64,000 nucleotides of DNA from positions 1,461,048-1,525,047 of the forward strand of contig JASSKH010000006.1 in the NCBI GenBank assembly GCA_031763025.1, given 5' to 3'. This document shows positions 11,603 through 23,679 of the stretch, piece after piece (the first letter of the stretch is position 1; each line of letters starts with the position of its first letter). The notes beneath the pieces were generated by a model. The model worked only from the letters and a program-made list of their open reading frames with translations. It ran no database searches and was not told the origin of the DNA. The DNA comes from Macrocystis pyrifera. Lineage: Eukaryota; Sar; Phaeophyceae; Laminariales; Laminariaceae. Made by a program: the position numbers and the translations under genes.

Positions 11603-11704
11603 CTCTGATCTCTAGAGTTTTATCGGAACAGAAAAAAAAAACATGGCTATCTTAACACGCTGCGTTTGGAACTTCGGCTCGTTCGTGCTCACCGGAGAAC
11701 GACG

Positions 11705-12155
11705 GCGACTTGTTAGAAATTCATCACGCAGACTACGCTGGTGACATGGATAAGGGGTATTCTAAGACAGACGCCGTTTTTTACTTGGCAGGAGTGCCAG
11801 TAGACTGGAAGTCCGTGAAGCAAACGGTTGTGGCTGTGTCCATTCCGGAACCAGAGTATATGGCGTTGTGGAAATCGTGTCTGATGATACTTCACCTTAG
11901 GCACATTCTGAAAACGTCAAGCAGTGAGCAAAGCGAGGCGACCGAGGTTTTTGAGGACAACTTGGGTGACGTAGCAATCAGTCGAAGCAACAAGCTTATG
12001 ACTCGCACGAGGCACAAGTGTGTAAAATTCGACCGTGTTAGGTCCCTATTATGGTCGCAAACAAAAACGTATTAAATAGTAGATGTCAAGCACATCGAGA
12101 CAGGCTTCCAAAAGGCCGACATTCTCACGAGCAGCTTGAGTGCGCCAAAGTTCGT
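11705..12155 (+). pseudogene. Copia RNase H and C-terminal tail remnant
   Basis: Starts with an H-x-D-Y-A-G-D motif (the first catalytic Asp of copia RNase H, usually in DADYAGD). It continues with VFYLAGVPVDWKS, then EPEYMAL (the AEAEYMAL helix with its catalytic Glu) and EDNLGDVAI (the EDNQGAIAL segment with the third acidic residue). A frameshift near 12075 precedes KHIETGFQKADILT, the hallmark C-terminal motif (12096-12137). Catalytic residues are largely kept, unlike the protease. No frame joins it to the integrase because the reverse transcriptase is missing. Confidence 0.8.
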
Positions 12156-12386
12156 TTCACACCCCCCCCCTCACGCTATTCGGTGAATCAACGACTCCCG
12201 CCTTTTCAAAATCAGGCATCACGTCAAAATAGGATCACGCCAAAAAACGGGTTGAATGGAACTCATACGAAGAAAAAGGGGGTTTACACTGCTGACATAC
12301 CATGCAGTAGTTTTTGATGGCACTTATTTGTGTTATCATGAAGATCGAAAGGCACAGTCCTACTGTACTCATTGTAGATATTACTA

Positions 12387-12491
12387 CTACGGAAGACCAT
12401 AGTAAACAGGACCAAATATGTTTAGAAAAAGTGCCGAAGTATATAGGTTCTTATGTACGCCATAGGTCCTGTTAACTATAGACCCCCGTAA
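12387..12491. mobile_element. TA-flanked MITE, copy 1
   Basis: About 105 bp with terminal inverted repeats of the TTACGGGGG(A/T)CCATAGT type; left end CTACGGAAGACCATAGT, right end ACTATAGACCCCCGTAA. The right flank is TA. Confidence 0.7.
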
Positions 12492-14619
12492 TAGTTGGAT
12501 TACGTGAATACGAACTGGTATAAATGCTACTGTAGTTTTCAAGAAGACGTGTCAGGATATTTTATAAAAACTATGAAATACGAGAGCTGTGAGTTCGACT
12601 GATTAGGTATTTATAATTGATACTCAACCTTGCTGCAGGCTGCGTGAGACGCGTCGTCTATATCCCATGAATTTTACAAGTAAGCCGATCCCGCGCATTC
12701 TATATGCAATTCCTTGTTAAGGATATTTGTAGTGCAAGAACGACCCAATCAGATAATCGGTGTTGTCTTGATGGTATATAAGGCGGTTTGTTTGGACGTG
12801 AAACCGTCGGTACAGGCATCTCTTTGACGCACCTGTGCTGTGAGATAATTTCTCACTCTGTTTTTACTCGACCCAAAGCACTAATCAGCGCAAATAGCTA
12901 CTGCATGGCCTTGTGCAGCAACACCGTCACTAGTGCATGCTCTACTGCTGTGGTACCGGCAGTACCCAGCCAGGTTCAGTTTGGAGGTCTCAGGTCTGGG
13001 TGGGGTCACGGTTCCACGTGGGATCAAGGTGAAAACACTAAAATGTGTATCATGCTGCTGGTTGGTGTGTGCTTTGACCAGTGAATCTCCTCGGGAAATC
13101 GACATACCAGTGTGCGACCATCGGGAGAGAACCGTCCAATACCTCGTTCCAGGGTAAGTACGTAATCAGCTTTACGGTACTATTGCCTTTATTGGAGCTT
13201 TGCAGAGGAGCTCAAAAAATTGGGGGATTCACGACGCGCCTGCAGGGTGAGGAGCATCTACGAGCTGGTTCCAGCGACACCCAAAAAAATCCATCTTCGG
13301 ACAACAATTCAACGAATACGCTGAAATCAATGCACCAGGCATACCCAAGTGATCGCATCAACAAGGCAAACACATATGTGAAGCTGGTTTTGGCGTGCGA
13401 GCTGTGTAGTTCGTGGGGCATGGGAATTGTTCGTATTTGTTGGGGAGGTGTTCGTTGTTCCGTAGGGATATAAGGGATCAATACGCCCCTATGATTCTTC
13501 TTTAGGTCATAAATAGGCCAGTACGTCGAATAATCGGACGCGAAACGTTGACATGATTGCATCAACAAGCAAGGGAAAGACATCCGTGACACTTTTGTTT
13601 CGTTCTGCGAGCCGTACGCACGAGGCTGTTTGAAGAAACGACTGCCAAAGCACTTGAACGATGCACTCCGCTCTCGGAAACCCTAGGGAAATCGCTTTTG
13701 TACCCACAGAGAAAGCGAATTGGGCAGGGGTCGTCTCCATGACCAAAAGAAATTGTAGAGCAGGGCAAGGGTTGCCCTGGTTGCCCTGCTGTTCCCTAGG
13801 TGTTAACATTAAATACAAGGTTGGACGGAGGTATGGAACTTCTCTCGCGACACAGGTATTTGCTAGGTAGAATTTTGCTTGTTTGAAGATACTGCTGTTG
13901 CCGATACTTATTGTCCCTTGCATGGGTTTCAGAAGAAGTGATAGCAGCAGGAGATACCAGGCATGCCTATACAGTACACGCTGACCGCCCGCGACCCGAG
14001 CCTTAACCGTAACCCGAACGCTATGGGGTGACCTGTGTGCTTGGATGCAAAAAAAAAAACAGCGGGTTGTAGGTATGTATGGAGAAGTCAGTAGTGTCAC
14101 TGTTGTCTTGTTTCGACCTAATGTGGAAGGGTAGATTGTCTGTCGTCCTTTCTTGGTTGTTGTAGACCGTTGTTGTCGTGGGCCGTTTAACTCTTTTGGC
14201 GCAGTCACCCTTTTTTTTTCTTGGAAATAATTATTGGTTCCCTGCAGCCTTTCTTCCTGGGGTTTTTCATTAGCGATGAACGACGAAACTCTCCCTTCAT
14301 GCCGCTCATTGTCGGACGGGAAATTACTGGCCTCATTATATGGACACTGTGGACACTTTAAGTTAATAATTGCTGTATTTTTCTACCTGTTGTCTCAACA
14401 CAAGACAGCACTACACGTACAACACCCTACACGCAAATTACATCCATACACACATGTGCGTGTGAACTTTTTTACCTGCTATGTTGTATCAAAACACAAA
14501 AGACAGCACTACACACATACGACACCCAACACGAAACTTACATACATACACGTGCGTGTGCACGTAGAACATCCATTTACACGTACAGCAGTACAGTAGT
14601 ATTGATAGTCGTAGTCACG
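12492..14619. other. Intergenic, nothing recognised
   Basis: No convincing ORF, RNA gene or repeat. The longest frame (minus strand, 13507-14208) has no domain and atypical composition. Confidence 0.4.
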
Positions 14620-15655
14620 ATGTTTACCCCCAATTTTTCGATTTTTCATCGTTTTTATTCGTTTTTTTTTTATCTCTCGCTCAGTTTGAATTATTTTCCA
14701 TTTTTTTGGGGGCTTTTGATCCATCGAATTTTTCGATTTTTTCGCCTGTTTTTTTTTTTCGTCCGCGTATATTTTTTATTTTTTGCCGATTCTTAACGCT
14801 ATTCTGTAGAGTCTCGGTCTGCTTTTGTGATCGTTGGTATGCGAGCTCGCAGTACGCAGGTAAAGTTCGAGATTATAGAAGGGGGCGCACGTAAAGCACC
14901 GCTTGCATGTTCGTTTTCAAAGAATTTGCGATGTTTACTTCATTTTTGCGATCTTTTCATCGTTTTATCCATTTTTCGCGAATATATCGCTCGGTTTTGA
15001 TTGTTCTCCTTTTTTTTTAGAGTTTCGGTCGATCATTTTTTTTTTTAATTTTTTTGGCTTTTTTTTCGTTTTTTGTTTTTGCCGATTCTTAACGTTTTCC
15101 TCGGTTTCGCCCGTTTTTGGTGTTTATGCCATTCGTGCGGTACTTGCTAGAAATATGAGCTACGCTTGACTATTCGTATGATGAGTTGTAGAAGGGGGAC
15201 GCACGTAAACACCGCTTGCAAGTTCGTTTTTAAAAAGTTACTATGTTTACCCCCTTTTTTGCTATGCTCTCATCGTTTTTATCCGTTTTCGCGCATATAT
15301 CTCGCTCAGTTTTGAACATTTCCAAAAAAAAATAGATTTTTGGTCGATCAATTTTTTCGATTTTTTTGTTTTTTTGCCGATGCTTAACGTTTTTTTTTTC
15401 CTCGGTTTCGTCCGTTTTTTTTTTTTTGCATTTTTTTCATCATTTTTATCCGTTTTTCGCGAATATCTCGCTCAAATTTGATTATTTTTCTATTTTGTTT
15501 TGGATTTTGGGTCGATCAATTTTTTCGAATTTTCGGCGTATTTTTTTCGTTTTCGTTTTCTTGCCAATTCTTGATGTTTTTCCTCGGTTTCGCCCTATTT
15601 TAGTATTTTTACTCATTCGTGAGATATTTGTTCAGAAATATAAGCTACGGTTGAC
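14620..15655 (+). repeat. T-rich tandem repeat, about 4 diverged units
   Basis: Units begin near 14640, 14945, 15260 and 15430. Each carries the order ATTTTTCATCGTTTTTATCCG, a GCGAATATCTCGCTCAGTTTGA-like block split by substitutions, then TTGCCGATTCTTAACG. The first two spacings are about 305-315 bp; the last unit is truncated. The word GAAATATAAGCTACG closes units at 15151 and 15633 and recurs at 16287. Hydrophobic open frames here are by-products of T runs. Confidence 0.7.
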
Positions 15656-16416
15656 TATTCGTCTGAACACGTACCAGATGCGAAAAAGCGCGGAAAGAAA
15701 AAATCCCCGTCCCCTCTCATGTAATAATTTTCTGCCTGATTGAAACACCTTGCACCGGTCAAAAAGAAAAAAGTCGAACAGCAGAGCTTCTCTCTCAGCC
15801 TTATACGCCACCCGCCCGTCTCGCGACCACCTCACCACCGATTCAGTCCGGGCAAAGCTTTCTTCCCTCTCTGCCACAGCGAATCCCGTCGCCCACCTCG
15901 CGTGAAGCCCGGTGCTCACCGTGGCCCTCGTTCGCCAGCTCGACAAAGTTGGTGCTCAGACTGTGTCACTCTCAATTGTCAACTTTATAAATTAGTTTGG
16001 TCGCAAAAACAAGCACCGCTTGATACTTTCTTTGCATATCAAGTCTACCTTTATATACTCGTACATGGTATAAGCGGAGCCTCACAAGGAAGCCAGACAG
16101 AGCCCGTTCGTGATTCCCTCGTGTCTCGAGGCACACGCGACGCCTAGCCACGAAAACGGCGACCGCGCTCCTTGCAACCCCCCCTCTACCCGGCAGCACA
16201 CCCGCTGACATCCGCGACGGCGCCGAGCTCGCCCGCGGTGCCGTGCTCTGAATACACGCACGCGCACGAAACGAAATAAAAATCTTCAGAAATATAAGCT
16301 ACGCTTGACTCGTACCCGGTATGTTCGTATGAATACGAGAGTACAAGAAGGTACTTGTATTCATGAACGCGGTTTTTGTTCGTAATTGTGAGCTACACCT
16401 GACATTGTTTTTTTAC
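15656..16416. other. Intergenic, nothing recognised
   Basis: GC-richer stretch with overlapping short frames and no domain. Confidence 0.35.
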
Positions 16417-16870
16417 CTTGAAACGGTATACCTTAACAGGAAAACGTCATCTAACTTGGGTTTGGTGTGCCCTGATCACCTCGTTTCATTTTTTCGTACC
16501 GTGAACTGGCAAAATGACACTGGTGTACTGTTTTCTGTCATTTTTTTTACTTGGACGGACATCGACTCTTCACTAGAAAACGGTATTATACCTTGACAGA
16601 AAACGTCATCTAACTTGGGTTTGGTGTGCCCTGATCACCTCGTTATATTTTTTCGTACCGTAAACTGGCAAAATGACACTGGTGTACTGTTTTCTGTCCT
16701 TTTTGTAACTTGGACGGACATTGACTTTTCACTAGAAAACGGTATTATACCTTGACAGAAAACGTCATCTAACTTGGGTTTTGGTGTGCCCTGATTTGCC
16801 GGTGTTCATGTTTTGTACCGTAACCTGGCAAAAAAAATCACTGGTATGCAGTTTTTTTGTCATTTTGTCC
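16417..16870 (+). repeat. 159-bp tandem repeat, 3 copies
   Basis: The word AACGTCATCTAACTTGGG occurs at 16443, 16602 and 16761, giving a 159-bp period. Each copy also contains TTGGTGTGCCCTGAT and ACTGGCAAAATGACACTGG; the third copy is more diverged. Nothing coding is evident. Confidence 0.85.
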
Positions 16871-18423
16871 GGTTAGGACAAGTTTTTAATTTTGTTTCTA
16901 GATATACCCTAGGGAATAAGCAGACATTGGGCGTAGTTTACATCTTTTGTTTGTTCGTCCGTAAAATTCGGCCAAAGTTGCCGAAAAATCCTTAAAAACG
17001 TTCAAATGTGATTTGAGCAAAAAATCCCTTGATAAAAAAAAGCCAGTGTGTCGTTTTTTGGTACAGAAGAACGACCATGCCAGAAAATGTTTTTTCCAAC
17101 TCGTTTTCGACTAGCTTCTCTCTTTTGTTTCGCGGTGTTCCACCAGGATCCTCGACAGTGTCCGCCTCGAAAGCATGAACCATTTTTTCGGAACGAACGC
17201 AGTGTGGCAGGAGAAAAAGTTTTTGTGGTCGTGACGTCGCGACGGACAATTAATTAATTGCACCACGACGTGCAAAGCAGCGTGACACAGAGAAGTTCCC
17301 CCAAAAAGTAGCAGCCAGTTCCTCTTCGAGGAAACATGTATTATTACTGTTTCCGTCTTCTTGTCTTCGTTCTGAAGGGATCGACCGACCAAAGAATACG
17401 CAGAGAAACCCAAAATAATCTCTACAAAGCACCAGGGTATGTAAAGTACTACACGAACGAGAGGAGTACTACTCGGGTAGCAGTATCGGCATTGATAGGA
17501 TCAAACCTCCCGCGACCCCTGGAATTGTTACCGCTGTACTAGTAGCAAAAACACACAAGCCCACTGACTGGGAGTTTGGTATCAACTAAAACATCACATC
17601 GAATTGCATTCGTAGGTCCAAACCACGCAAGAACAAACTATTAATAGCTAGCAGAAAGAAGAGAACAGCCGCAGCACGCGAACGCAACAAAGCAAGGACC
17701 TTGAGAGCATTATTTATTTGGCTGCGAGCGTCGCTCGGACGAGAAACCACAGATCAGCCCAGGGGAAGAGTCTGCTCGAAATAACACCTTGTGCATGCAT
17801 GTGCGTATACGTGCGTTCAAATAGCCGTCCAGTTCTGTCCAGGATGGATCGATATGACCCAAGCAAAAATTACAGCAGTTACTACAGCCAGACTACCGGG
17901 CATATTGACACACCGCCTTTGCAACGTACATACCTGGTACTATCTATATGAATCAATTGCTATCACATGCAATATCCCTCGTAGCATCGATCGAGTGCAT
18001 GAACGCCCCTAAATCAAAAACAACAGTACTAACGCCACCGCCACATCGATGTCAAATATCGAACCCTTCGTATCCTGCGTGGGCGGGTGTAACGGTTTAA
18101 CGTGAAATATCGACGACTAAAAAACGTCGCGGAAGGCTCCGCCTCACGGGTCTTTGCGGCCGCACAGGATGTATGTACCTGACAACAACAAAAAGTAATA
18201 GCATACGTTACCTTTGATGCGTCTGTATCCTTTCTAGTCGAAACGACCTGCTTGGTCCTCACGTGTTCCACTTTGCAGTAAAATGGTCCAATTTGCCGAA
18301 AGGTCCTCAATCAATGAGGTCCAAACCACCGCACAACCAAAGCATCAAAGCAGAATGAAAAAAAAAAAACAAGTGAACGGTGTCACAAACCTTGCACGAA
18401 ACAAAAACAGCTCCCACTCATTG
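16871..18423. other. Intergenic, nothing recognised
   Basis: Short frames on both strands without domains; no repeat recognised. Confidence 0.35.
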
Positions 18424-18650
18424 AGCTCGACGCGTCCGAATGTTAGCCGCAGGGAAAGCGTCGACACAACAATACCGCTGCTGCTGCTGCTGCTGCTGCT
18501 GCCCGCTGCTGCCACTACTGACGTTCAAGCCGCAGTAGCGAGCCCGACACGTCTCAATGTTGGCCTCAGGGCAAGCGTCGACACAACGTTACTGCTGCTG
18601 TTGCTGCCACTACTGCTACTGCTGCTGCTCTGCTGCGACTCTGCTGCCAG
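18424..18650 (+). repeat. Duplicated block ending in (CTG)n
   Basis: Two tandem copies of about 110-117 bp, starting near 18428 and 18545. Each has (T)CGACACGTC-like sequence, AATGTT, AGGGCAAGCGTCGACACAAC and then a CTG array. Arrays are at about 18476-18501 and 18588-18630. The predicted poly-Leu peptide is a repeat artefact. Confidence 0.65.
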
Positions 18651-19722
18651 ATCTAAATACAGTACAACAAATGAGCTTGTACGCCTGAGAGCCCCCGTCC
18701 GACTGGCGCTCCTTTTCAGAACGCAACGACCAGACAACTGCAGCGCATAAACGTGAGTCGTCGCCACTGCATCGTCTCTATCTTCTCCCGGGCAACACCA
18801 GCACTGCTCACCCACCGCACATCACGAAGAGAAGACAGCCTGACACGAAGCCCTTTCACGTTCTACGGGGGGCATCATGGCAAAAATCAGCAGCTTTCTC
18901 AAGAGCAAAGATGGCGAGGAGATCGCGGTTTGACGCCTCGACCGGCCGACACCCACCCTTGACTGGCCGCCACCTACCATTTTCACTGGCCGTAAACTAC
19001 GCTAAAACCAGTAAAATAAGCTTTACAGCCAAAAAGGACCGGCCTCCTATAGCATATTCAGGAACGCCGGAACAGCCGTACGAAAACCTCCTAAAAGACC
19101 AGGCGCCACTCAGCTAGCACCGCTATCTTGACGCAGCTCCACTACCCCGCGTTCCCAAATAAGCCCGCGCTGGGTGCGCTCACCGGCCGATTTTCGGAAA
19201 GAAGAAAGTGCACCGGTACCGCGTATCAACAGCACAGATTTCAACGTCAGAATCATCAAGGGAAGCCGCGGAAATCCAAATTATCACGGAGCAAACGCAT
19301 CCTTCCACGGGTAAAAAACAGGTGTGCCTTTGATCCCGCAGCATCGAGTACGGGGCGCCGCCGGTCTTCTCCCCCCCGCCAACACCGCAGGAGACTCCTC
19401 CGGAAAAACGTAAATGCAGTGCCTCGCACATGCTCGATACTGCTTGATGGAGTCATACGTCACGCCACGAAGAAAGGACGAGAAGGCAATATATATATAT
19501 ATACATGCCTTCGCGGGCATGCCTCCGAGTGCGGAAACCCCTCGGACGCACATTTGCCTGCTTCGTTCTCTGTCTCGCGGGTCACAGCACGGCTCACAAC
19601 AAGCAAGCCTAACGGTTGGAAAGCGGAGGCCGCTTAACAAAGATTCCTCAGACACGCAACCTGCAGCTGCCGTCCGCATGCAATGACGAACTACAGCAAA
19701 GCACGTGCTGCCCCCCTCCTCG
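18651..19722. other. Intergenic, nothing recognised
   Basis: Plus-strand frames of 60-169 codons lack domains. A TA run lies at 19491-19502. Confidence 0.35.
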
Positions 19723-20174
19723 TTTTTTTTTTTTTTTTTTCGCGGTTACCACGGCTGGCGGGTCAAGATAGATCATTTTTGTGCGGGGAGAACCTTTACT
19801 TCGCACAAGGGGGATGATCGTCTCACGTAATGTGTATATGGTGAGGCATCCAAGAGGCAGTTACACAGTAAACCCATTGCTGTCTCTGGAAGTGGCCACA
19901 TCACAAATTAAATCAATTCATTGATGCTGTCATCCATATGCACGAAGATCCGCCTCTAAAGCGGTTCTTGGTAGGATGCAGCTTGCCCTTCATGCGACTC
20001 GTCCAACACCTCACGGCGCTTCGCGCTTGGTGCAAGCAATGTCTGCCTGGTCGGTGAAAACCCGACATGCTTTGTCCCGGCATTGTACTCAGGGATGCGA
20101 GGGTCTATGGTCATACGACTAAGGCCGTGCAAGATAATGAGTACATCCCCCCCCCCCCCCCCCCCCCCCCCCCC
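19723..20174 (+). repeat. T(n)...C(n) repeat, copy 1
   Basis: Interspersed repeat of about 450 bp that starts with an 18-nt T run (19723-19740) and ends with a C run of about 27 nt. Diagnostic internal words are GATCATTT, AGAGGCAGTTACA, GCTGTCTCTGGAAGTGGCCA, GTAGGATGCAGC, GGCGCTTCGCGCTTGGTGCA and CTGGTCGGTGAAAACCCGAC. Six copies lie in this window. It looks SINE-like, but no clear Pol III boxes were found. Confidence 0.8.
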
Positions 20175-20262
20175 ACATTATATATGGGTTGGGTTGGCGT
20201 CGGTTGGCAGCGACACTGTAAAACATGCCGCTCACTACGTGAGCTAGACATCTAGGGTACCG

Positions 20263-20714
20263 TTTTTTTTTTTTTTTTTTTGGCGGTCGCCCACAGCTGG
20301 TCGTCTAGTTAGATCATTTGTGCGAAGTAAAGAACCTTTACTCTGCACAAGGAAATTGATCGTATCACGTAGTGTTCAAGGTAAGGCACTCAAGAGGCAG
20401 TTACATAGTACTCCCATTGCTGTCTCTGGAAGTGGCCACACCGGAAATTAAACTAACTCATTGAAGCTGTCATCCATATGCAAGTTCGCCTCACAAGCGG
20501 TTCTTAGTAGGATGCAGCTCACCCTTCATGCGACTCGCCGGACACCTCACGGCGCTTCGCGCTTGGTGCAAGCAATGTCTGCCTGGTCGGTGAAAACCCG
20601 ACATGCTCCGTCCCGGCAATGTAGGGATGCGAGGGTCTATGGTCATACGACTACGGCCATGCATGAGATCGAGTACATCTCTCCTATCGAGTACACCCCC
20701 CCCCCCCCCCCCCC
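20263..20714 (+). repeat. T(n)...C(n) repeat, copy 2
   Basis: Second plus-strand copy. It starts with a 19-nt T run at 20263-20281 and ends in a C run of about 18 nt at 20697-20714. Its 3' end lies only about 75 bp from the stop codon of ZIP-1, so it probably inserted in or beside the 3' UTR. Confidence 0.8.
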
Positions 20715-20789
20715 TCCTGCCCCCTCCTCCCGTTCCCCCCTCCCGCTCTCTTCCTTCTCCCGCCTCGCTTGTTACATAGTACCTTCGAA

Positions 20790-22154
20790 CTAGTACAAGA
20801 ACAACGCGAGACTGAGCGCCATGATCGCCATACCGGCAATGATGGAGTTCGTCGTGACCTTGTCAGCAGGGTCGTAGCGCACCGCGGTCGGGATGAGCTC
20901 GTGAAGCGAGATGTTTATCATCATTCCCGCCACGAGCCCGAACAAGAGGCCGTACACGAGCTCGCTCATGATGTCTTTGAGGATGAGCCAGCCGAGAGCC
21001 GCCCCGATGGGCTCGCTCACGCCGGACAGCAGCGCCCACCCGAAAGCCTTCCAACGGTTACCGGTGGCGTAGTACACGGGGATGGCCACGCACAGCCCCT
21101 CTGGGATGTTGTGGATCGCGATGGCCACCGCGAGGGCTAACCCCACTGAGGGATCGGAGAGGCCCGCAACGAACGTCGCCAGGCCTTCCGGGAAATTGTG
21201 GATCCCGATCGCGACGGCGGTCATCACTCCCATGCGAACGAGTTTCTGGTCGTCCCCCTGCGCTACCGCTTCGCCGGCACCTGAAGCTCTCACCGCGTCC
21301 TCCGCCGCGGCTCCCTCCTCCGCTGCGGACAGGTCGTTGCCGGTGTCAACCTTGCATTCGGGGGTAAGGGCAGACACCGGAGATTGCGGGTGCTGCTGCA
21401 CCTTGCCGGCCATACGTAGCTGCAGGGTGTGGAGGTCGGGCGACGGGCGCACGGTCGGGCCGTTGCTGAGTTCGACCACTACGTCGTGCTCGTGCGGGAA
21501 GTCGCGGAACGAGTGTCCACCGCCGCTGTTGCCCACGCCCCTCTTCAGCGGCAGCGGCTTATCGGCGTTCGGGAAAACTACGTCAGCCGCGCCGCTTGGA
21601 GCAACGGCGACCGTGCCGTCCTCGACGAAGGCAGACCTATCCTTCGCGACGGCAGACGACTTCTTCCCACCGCCACCGGCCACGGCGGCGGCGGAGACAC
21701 GGCTAGGGCTATTGGCGGACGAGGAACCGTCCAGGTCGTAAAGAGAGATGTCGACGTTGTGGTCGCCAACATCCCCCTCGATGAGGTGCACCAAGAAGTC
21801 GATCCCCTTGTAGAAGAAAATGCCACCAAACAGGCTAAGCGTCGCGTACAGGTACGCGCTCGCCTGGCGTTGTTGGGAAAAAAGGCGGCGTTGGGGGCGG
21901 GGGCGGGCGGGGGGCAGCGATGGGAGGGCGTCAAACAGCAGTCACTTTCAACCCTTTTCCAACTCCAAAAACTAGCCTACTGATGGTCCAATAACAAGAG
22001 TTTCGTCCCCATAACGGATGCACGGGTAAAAATGAAATGTGTGTTGGCGTTCACCGTGGCGGGGCGGGGGGGAGCGTACTCAATTGTTGCTTGCCTTAGT
22101 CATTCGACCATTGACCACGCATCCCTTTCGAGACGTCGAGACGGAGCACTGTGG

Positions 22155-22203
<49 letters not shown>

Positions 22204-23679
22204 ACTCATCATCATGCATGGCCGTAGTCGTAAGACCATAGACCCTCGCATCCCTGAGTACAATGCCGGGACGGAGCACGTCGGATTTTCACCGACCAGG
22301 CAGACATTGCTTGCACCAAGCGCGAGGCGCCGTGAGATGTTGGGCCAGACGCAAAAGGATGAGCTGCATCCTACTAACAACCACTTTAGAGGCGGATTTT
22401 CTTGCATGAGGATGGTGTGGCCTCTTCCAGAGACAGCAAAGGATTTACTATGTAACTGCCTCGTGAGTGCCTTACCATATACACTACGTGATACGATCAT
22501 CCCCCGTGTGCGGAGAAAAAGTGCGGGGGGGGGGAGGGGAGGGGGGGGTGGACCCGATAGGAGAGATGTACTCGATCTCATGCGTGGCCGTAGTCGTATG
22601 ACCATATACCCTCGCATCCCTACAATGCCGGGACGGAGCATGTCGGGTTTTTACCGACCAGGCAGATATTGCTTGCACCAAGCGCGAAGCGCCGTGGGGT
22701 GTCCGGCGAGTCGCATGAAGGGTGAGTTGCATCCTACTAAAAACCGTTTGTCCGACGGACTTGCATATGGATGACAGCTTCAATGAGTAGTGCGGGGAAG
22801 GAGGCGGGGGGGGGGGGGGGGGGGGGGGGAGGGGCTCGACACCGCGGTCGATTGAAACGGGTTTGCATTACCGCCTTTTCAACGATGACGCGAGAAATCA
22901 GATACAGCAGCAGTCACTTGAAAAGGAAGTGCAGTGCCTCGTCATCCATCGTGTGTAGACAGCGACAACGCCAGAGCGGGGAGACAGCTCGTCCTTTCCT
23001 CGCCCGATGTCTGCGAACGGGGAGCAGGGCGGGCTATATGTATTCCATGGATAGGAGTGTTGAAACACAGAAAGCGCACAGCCCATCCCACCGGTATCCG
23101 CATGCTGTCAACATCACCCGAACAATAGACGCCGTACATGAACACAGCGAACCTCCATCCTCAATCTCAGCTTTCAAAACGGCCCACGCCTCATCAAAAC
23201 GGCCCACGCCGCATCCCGCGCCGACTATGTCGCCCTACTACCTCAAGCAAGCCGGCCGTGTTCAACGGTCCCGTCTACGGCAGAGTTAATCATTTTCTGT
23301 CGCTATTCTTTTTTGGGTTTCATATTACTAGCAAAAGCCGTGGAAAAAAACAGAAACAATATTCATATACAGCAACATTACCCGTACATTAAATGTCACG
23401 AAATACCACAGATAATAGGGTGTTCAGTATCTTCGGATTTTCCAGACGAGTGCCGTTGAAAAAATATGAAATATTGGAAGGATACTCGTGAAACTGTCGC
23501 AAGTTGCCTGGAGAGCGGTATCGGGGCAAACAGAAGCCAGACCTACTCACTTCGGAATACCCGTGGGCGGCGAAGGCGATCTGCGACTTAACGAAGATCT
23601 CCACTAAAGAAACGTAGAGCATCACCCCGGCAGCGATGCCCAGCGACCCCGCCAAGAATCGTTTGCTCGCGAGCTTCAC
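20790..23679 (-). CDS. ZIP-1 metal transporter, exons 2 and 3 (ZupT/GufA-like)
   Basis: ZIP transporters move zinc and related divalent metals into the cytosol across membranes. Exon 2 (23679-23551, 129 nt, 43 codons) encodes a membrane helix with LAGSLGIAAGVMLYVS. It ends at a GTGAGT donor and has a GACAG acceptor. Exon 3 (21863-20790) follows a CCAG acceptor in phase 0. It begins with the helix YLYATLSLFGGIFFYKG, then a long variable Gly/Ser loop, then the five C-terminal helices. The metal-binding motifs HNFPEG and HNIPEG are intact (residues 199-204 and 228-233 counted from the Leu encoded at 21794-21792), as is the late HELIP motif. The stop TAG is at 20792-20790. Joined to the candidate exon 1 at 42.3 kb the protein would be 437 residues, with about eight helices. 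Intron 2 (23550-21864) is swollen by repeats compared with ZIP-2. Exact substrate is unknown. Confidence 0.9.
22156..22202. repeat. 47-nt G run in ZIP-1 intron 2
   Basis: Uninterrupted G on the plus strand (C on the transcribed strand). It forms the C(n) end of reverse-orientation repeat copy 3 and could form G-quadruplex or i-motif structures. Its length in the assembly may be unreliable. Confidence 0.9.
22156..22540 (-). repeat. T(n)...C(n) repeat, copy 3 (minus)
   Basis: Reverse-orientation copy starting with the G run and continuing with GGCCGTAGTCGTAAGACCAT, CTCGCATCCCTGAGTAC, then GGATGAGCTGCATCCTACTA. It lies in intron 2 of ZIP-1 and runs straight into copy 4. Confidence 0.75.
22541..22800 (-). 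repeat. T(n)...C(n) repeat, copy 4 (minus, truncated)
   Basis: Second reverse copy, lacking the T(n)-side part. It contains GGCCGTAGTCGTATGACCAT and GTGAGTTGCATCCTACTA, and is followed by a G run of about 24 nt near 22806-22829. Confidence 0.7.

Larger units (their letters stand above)
9830..12160 (+). mobile_element. Ty1/copia retrotransposon relic, RT deleted
   Basis: In order: an Arg/Gly/Asn-rich stretch (about 9830-10010) like the C-terminus of Gag, a protease remnant, a GAG-pre-integrase domain, integrase, RNase H and the usual C-terminal tail. PR-IN-(RT)-RH is the copia order. About 100 bp separates the end of integrase (about 11600) from the start of RNase H (about 11705), so the whole reverse transcriptase is gone. 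Frames are broken several times and a MITE sits in the integrase. No flanking LTR pair was seen by eye. Confidence 0.8.

Noticed and set aside
14602..15743. Phe-rich membrane-protein-like frames
   Set aside because: They result from T homopolymers in a tandem repeat; frames are not conserved between units.
18283..18750. 155-codon frame with poly-Leu segments
   Set aside because: Leu runs come from CTG arrays inside a tandem duplication.
20769..21983. Plus-strand open frames of 123-219 codons opposite ZIP-1 exon 3
   Set aside because: They are antisense shadows of a GC-rich coding exon; the minus strand has intact ZIP motifs and splice sites.
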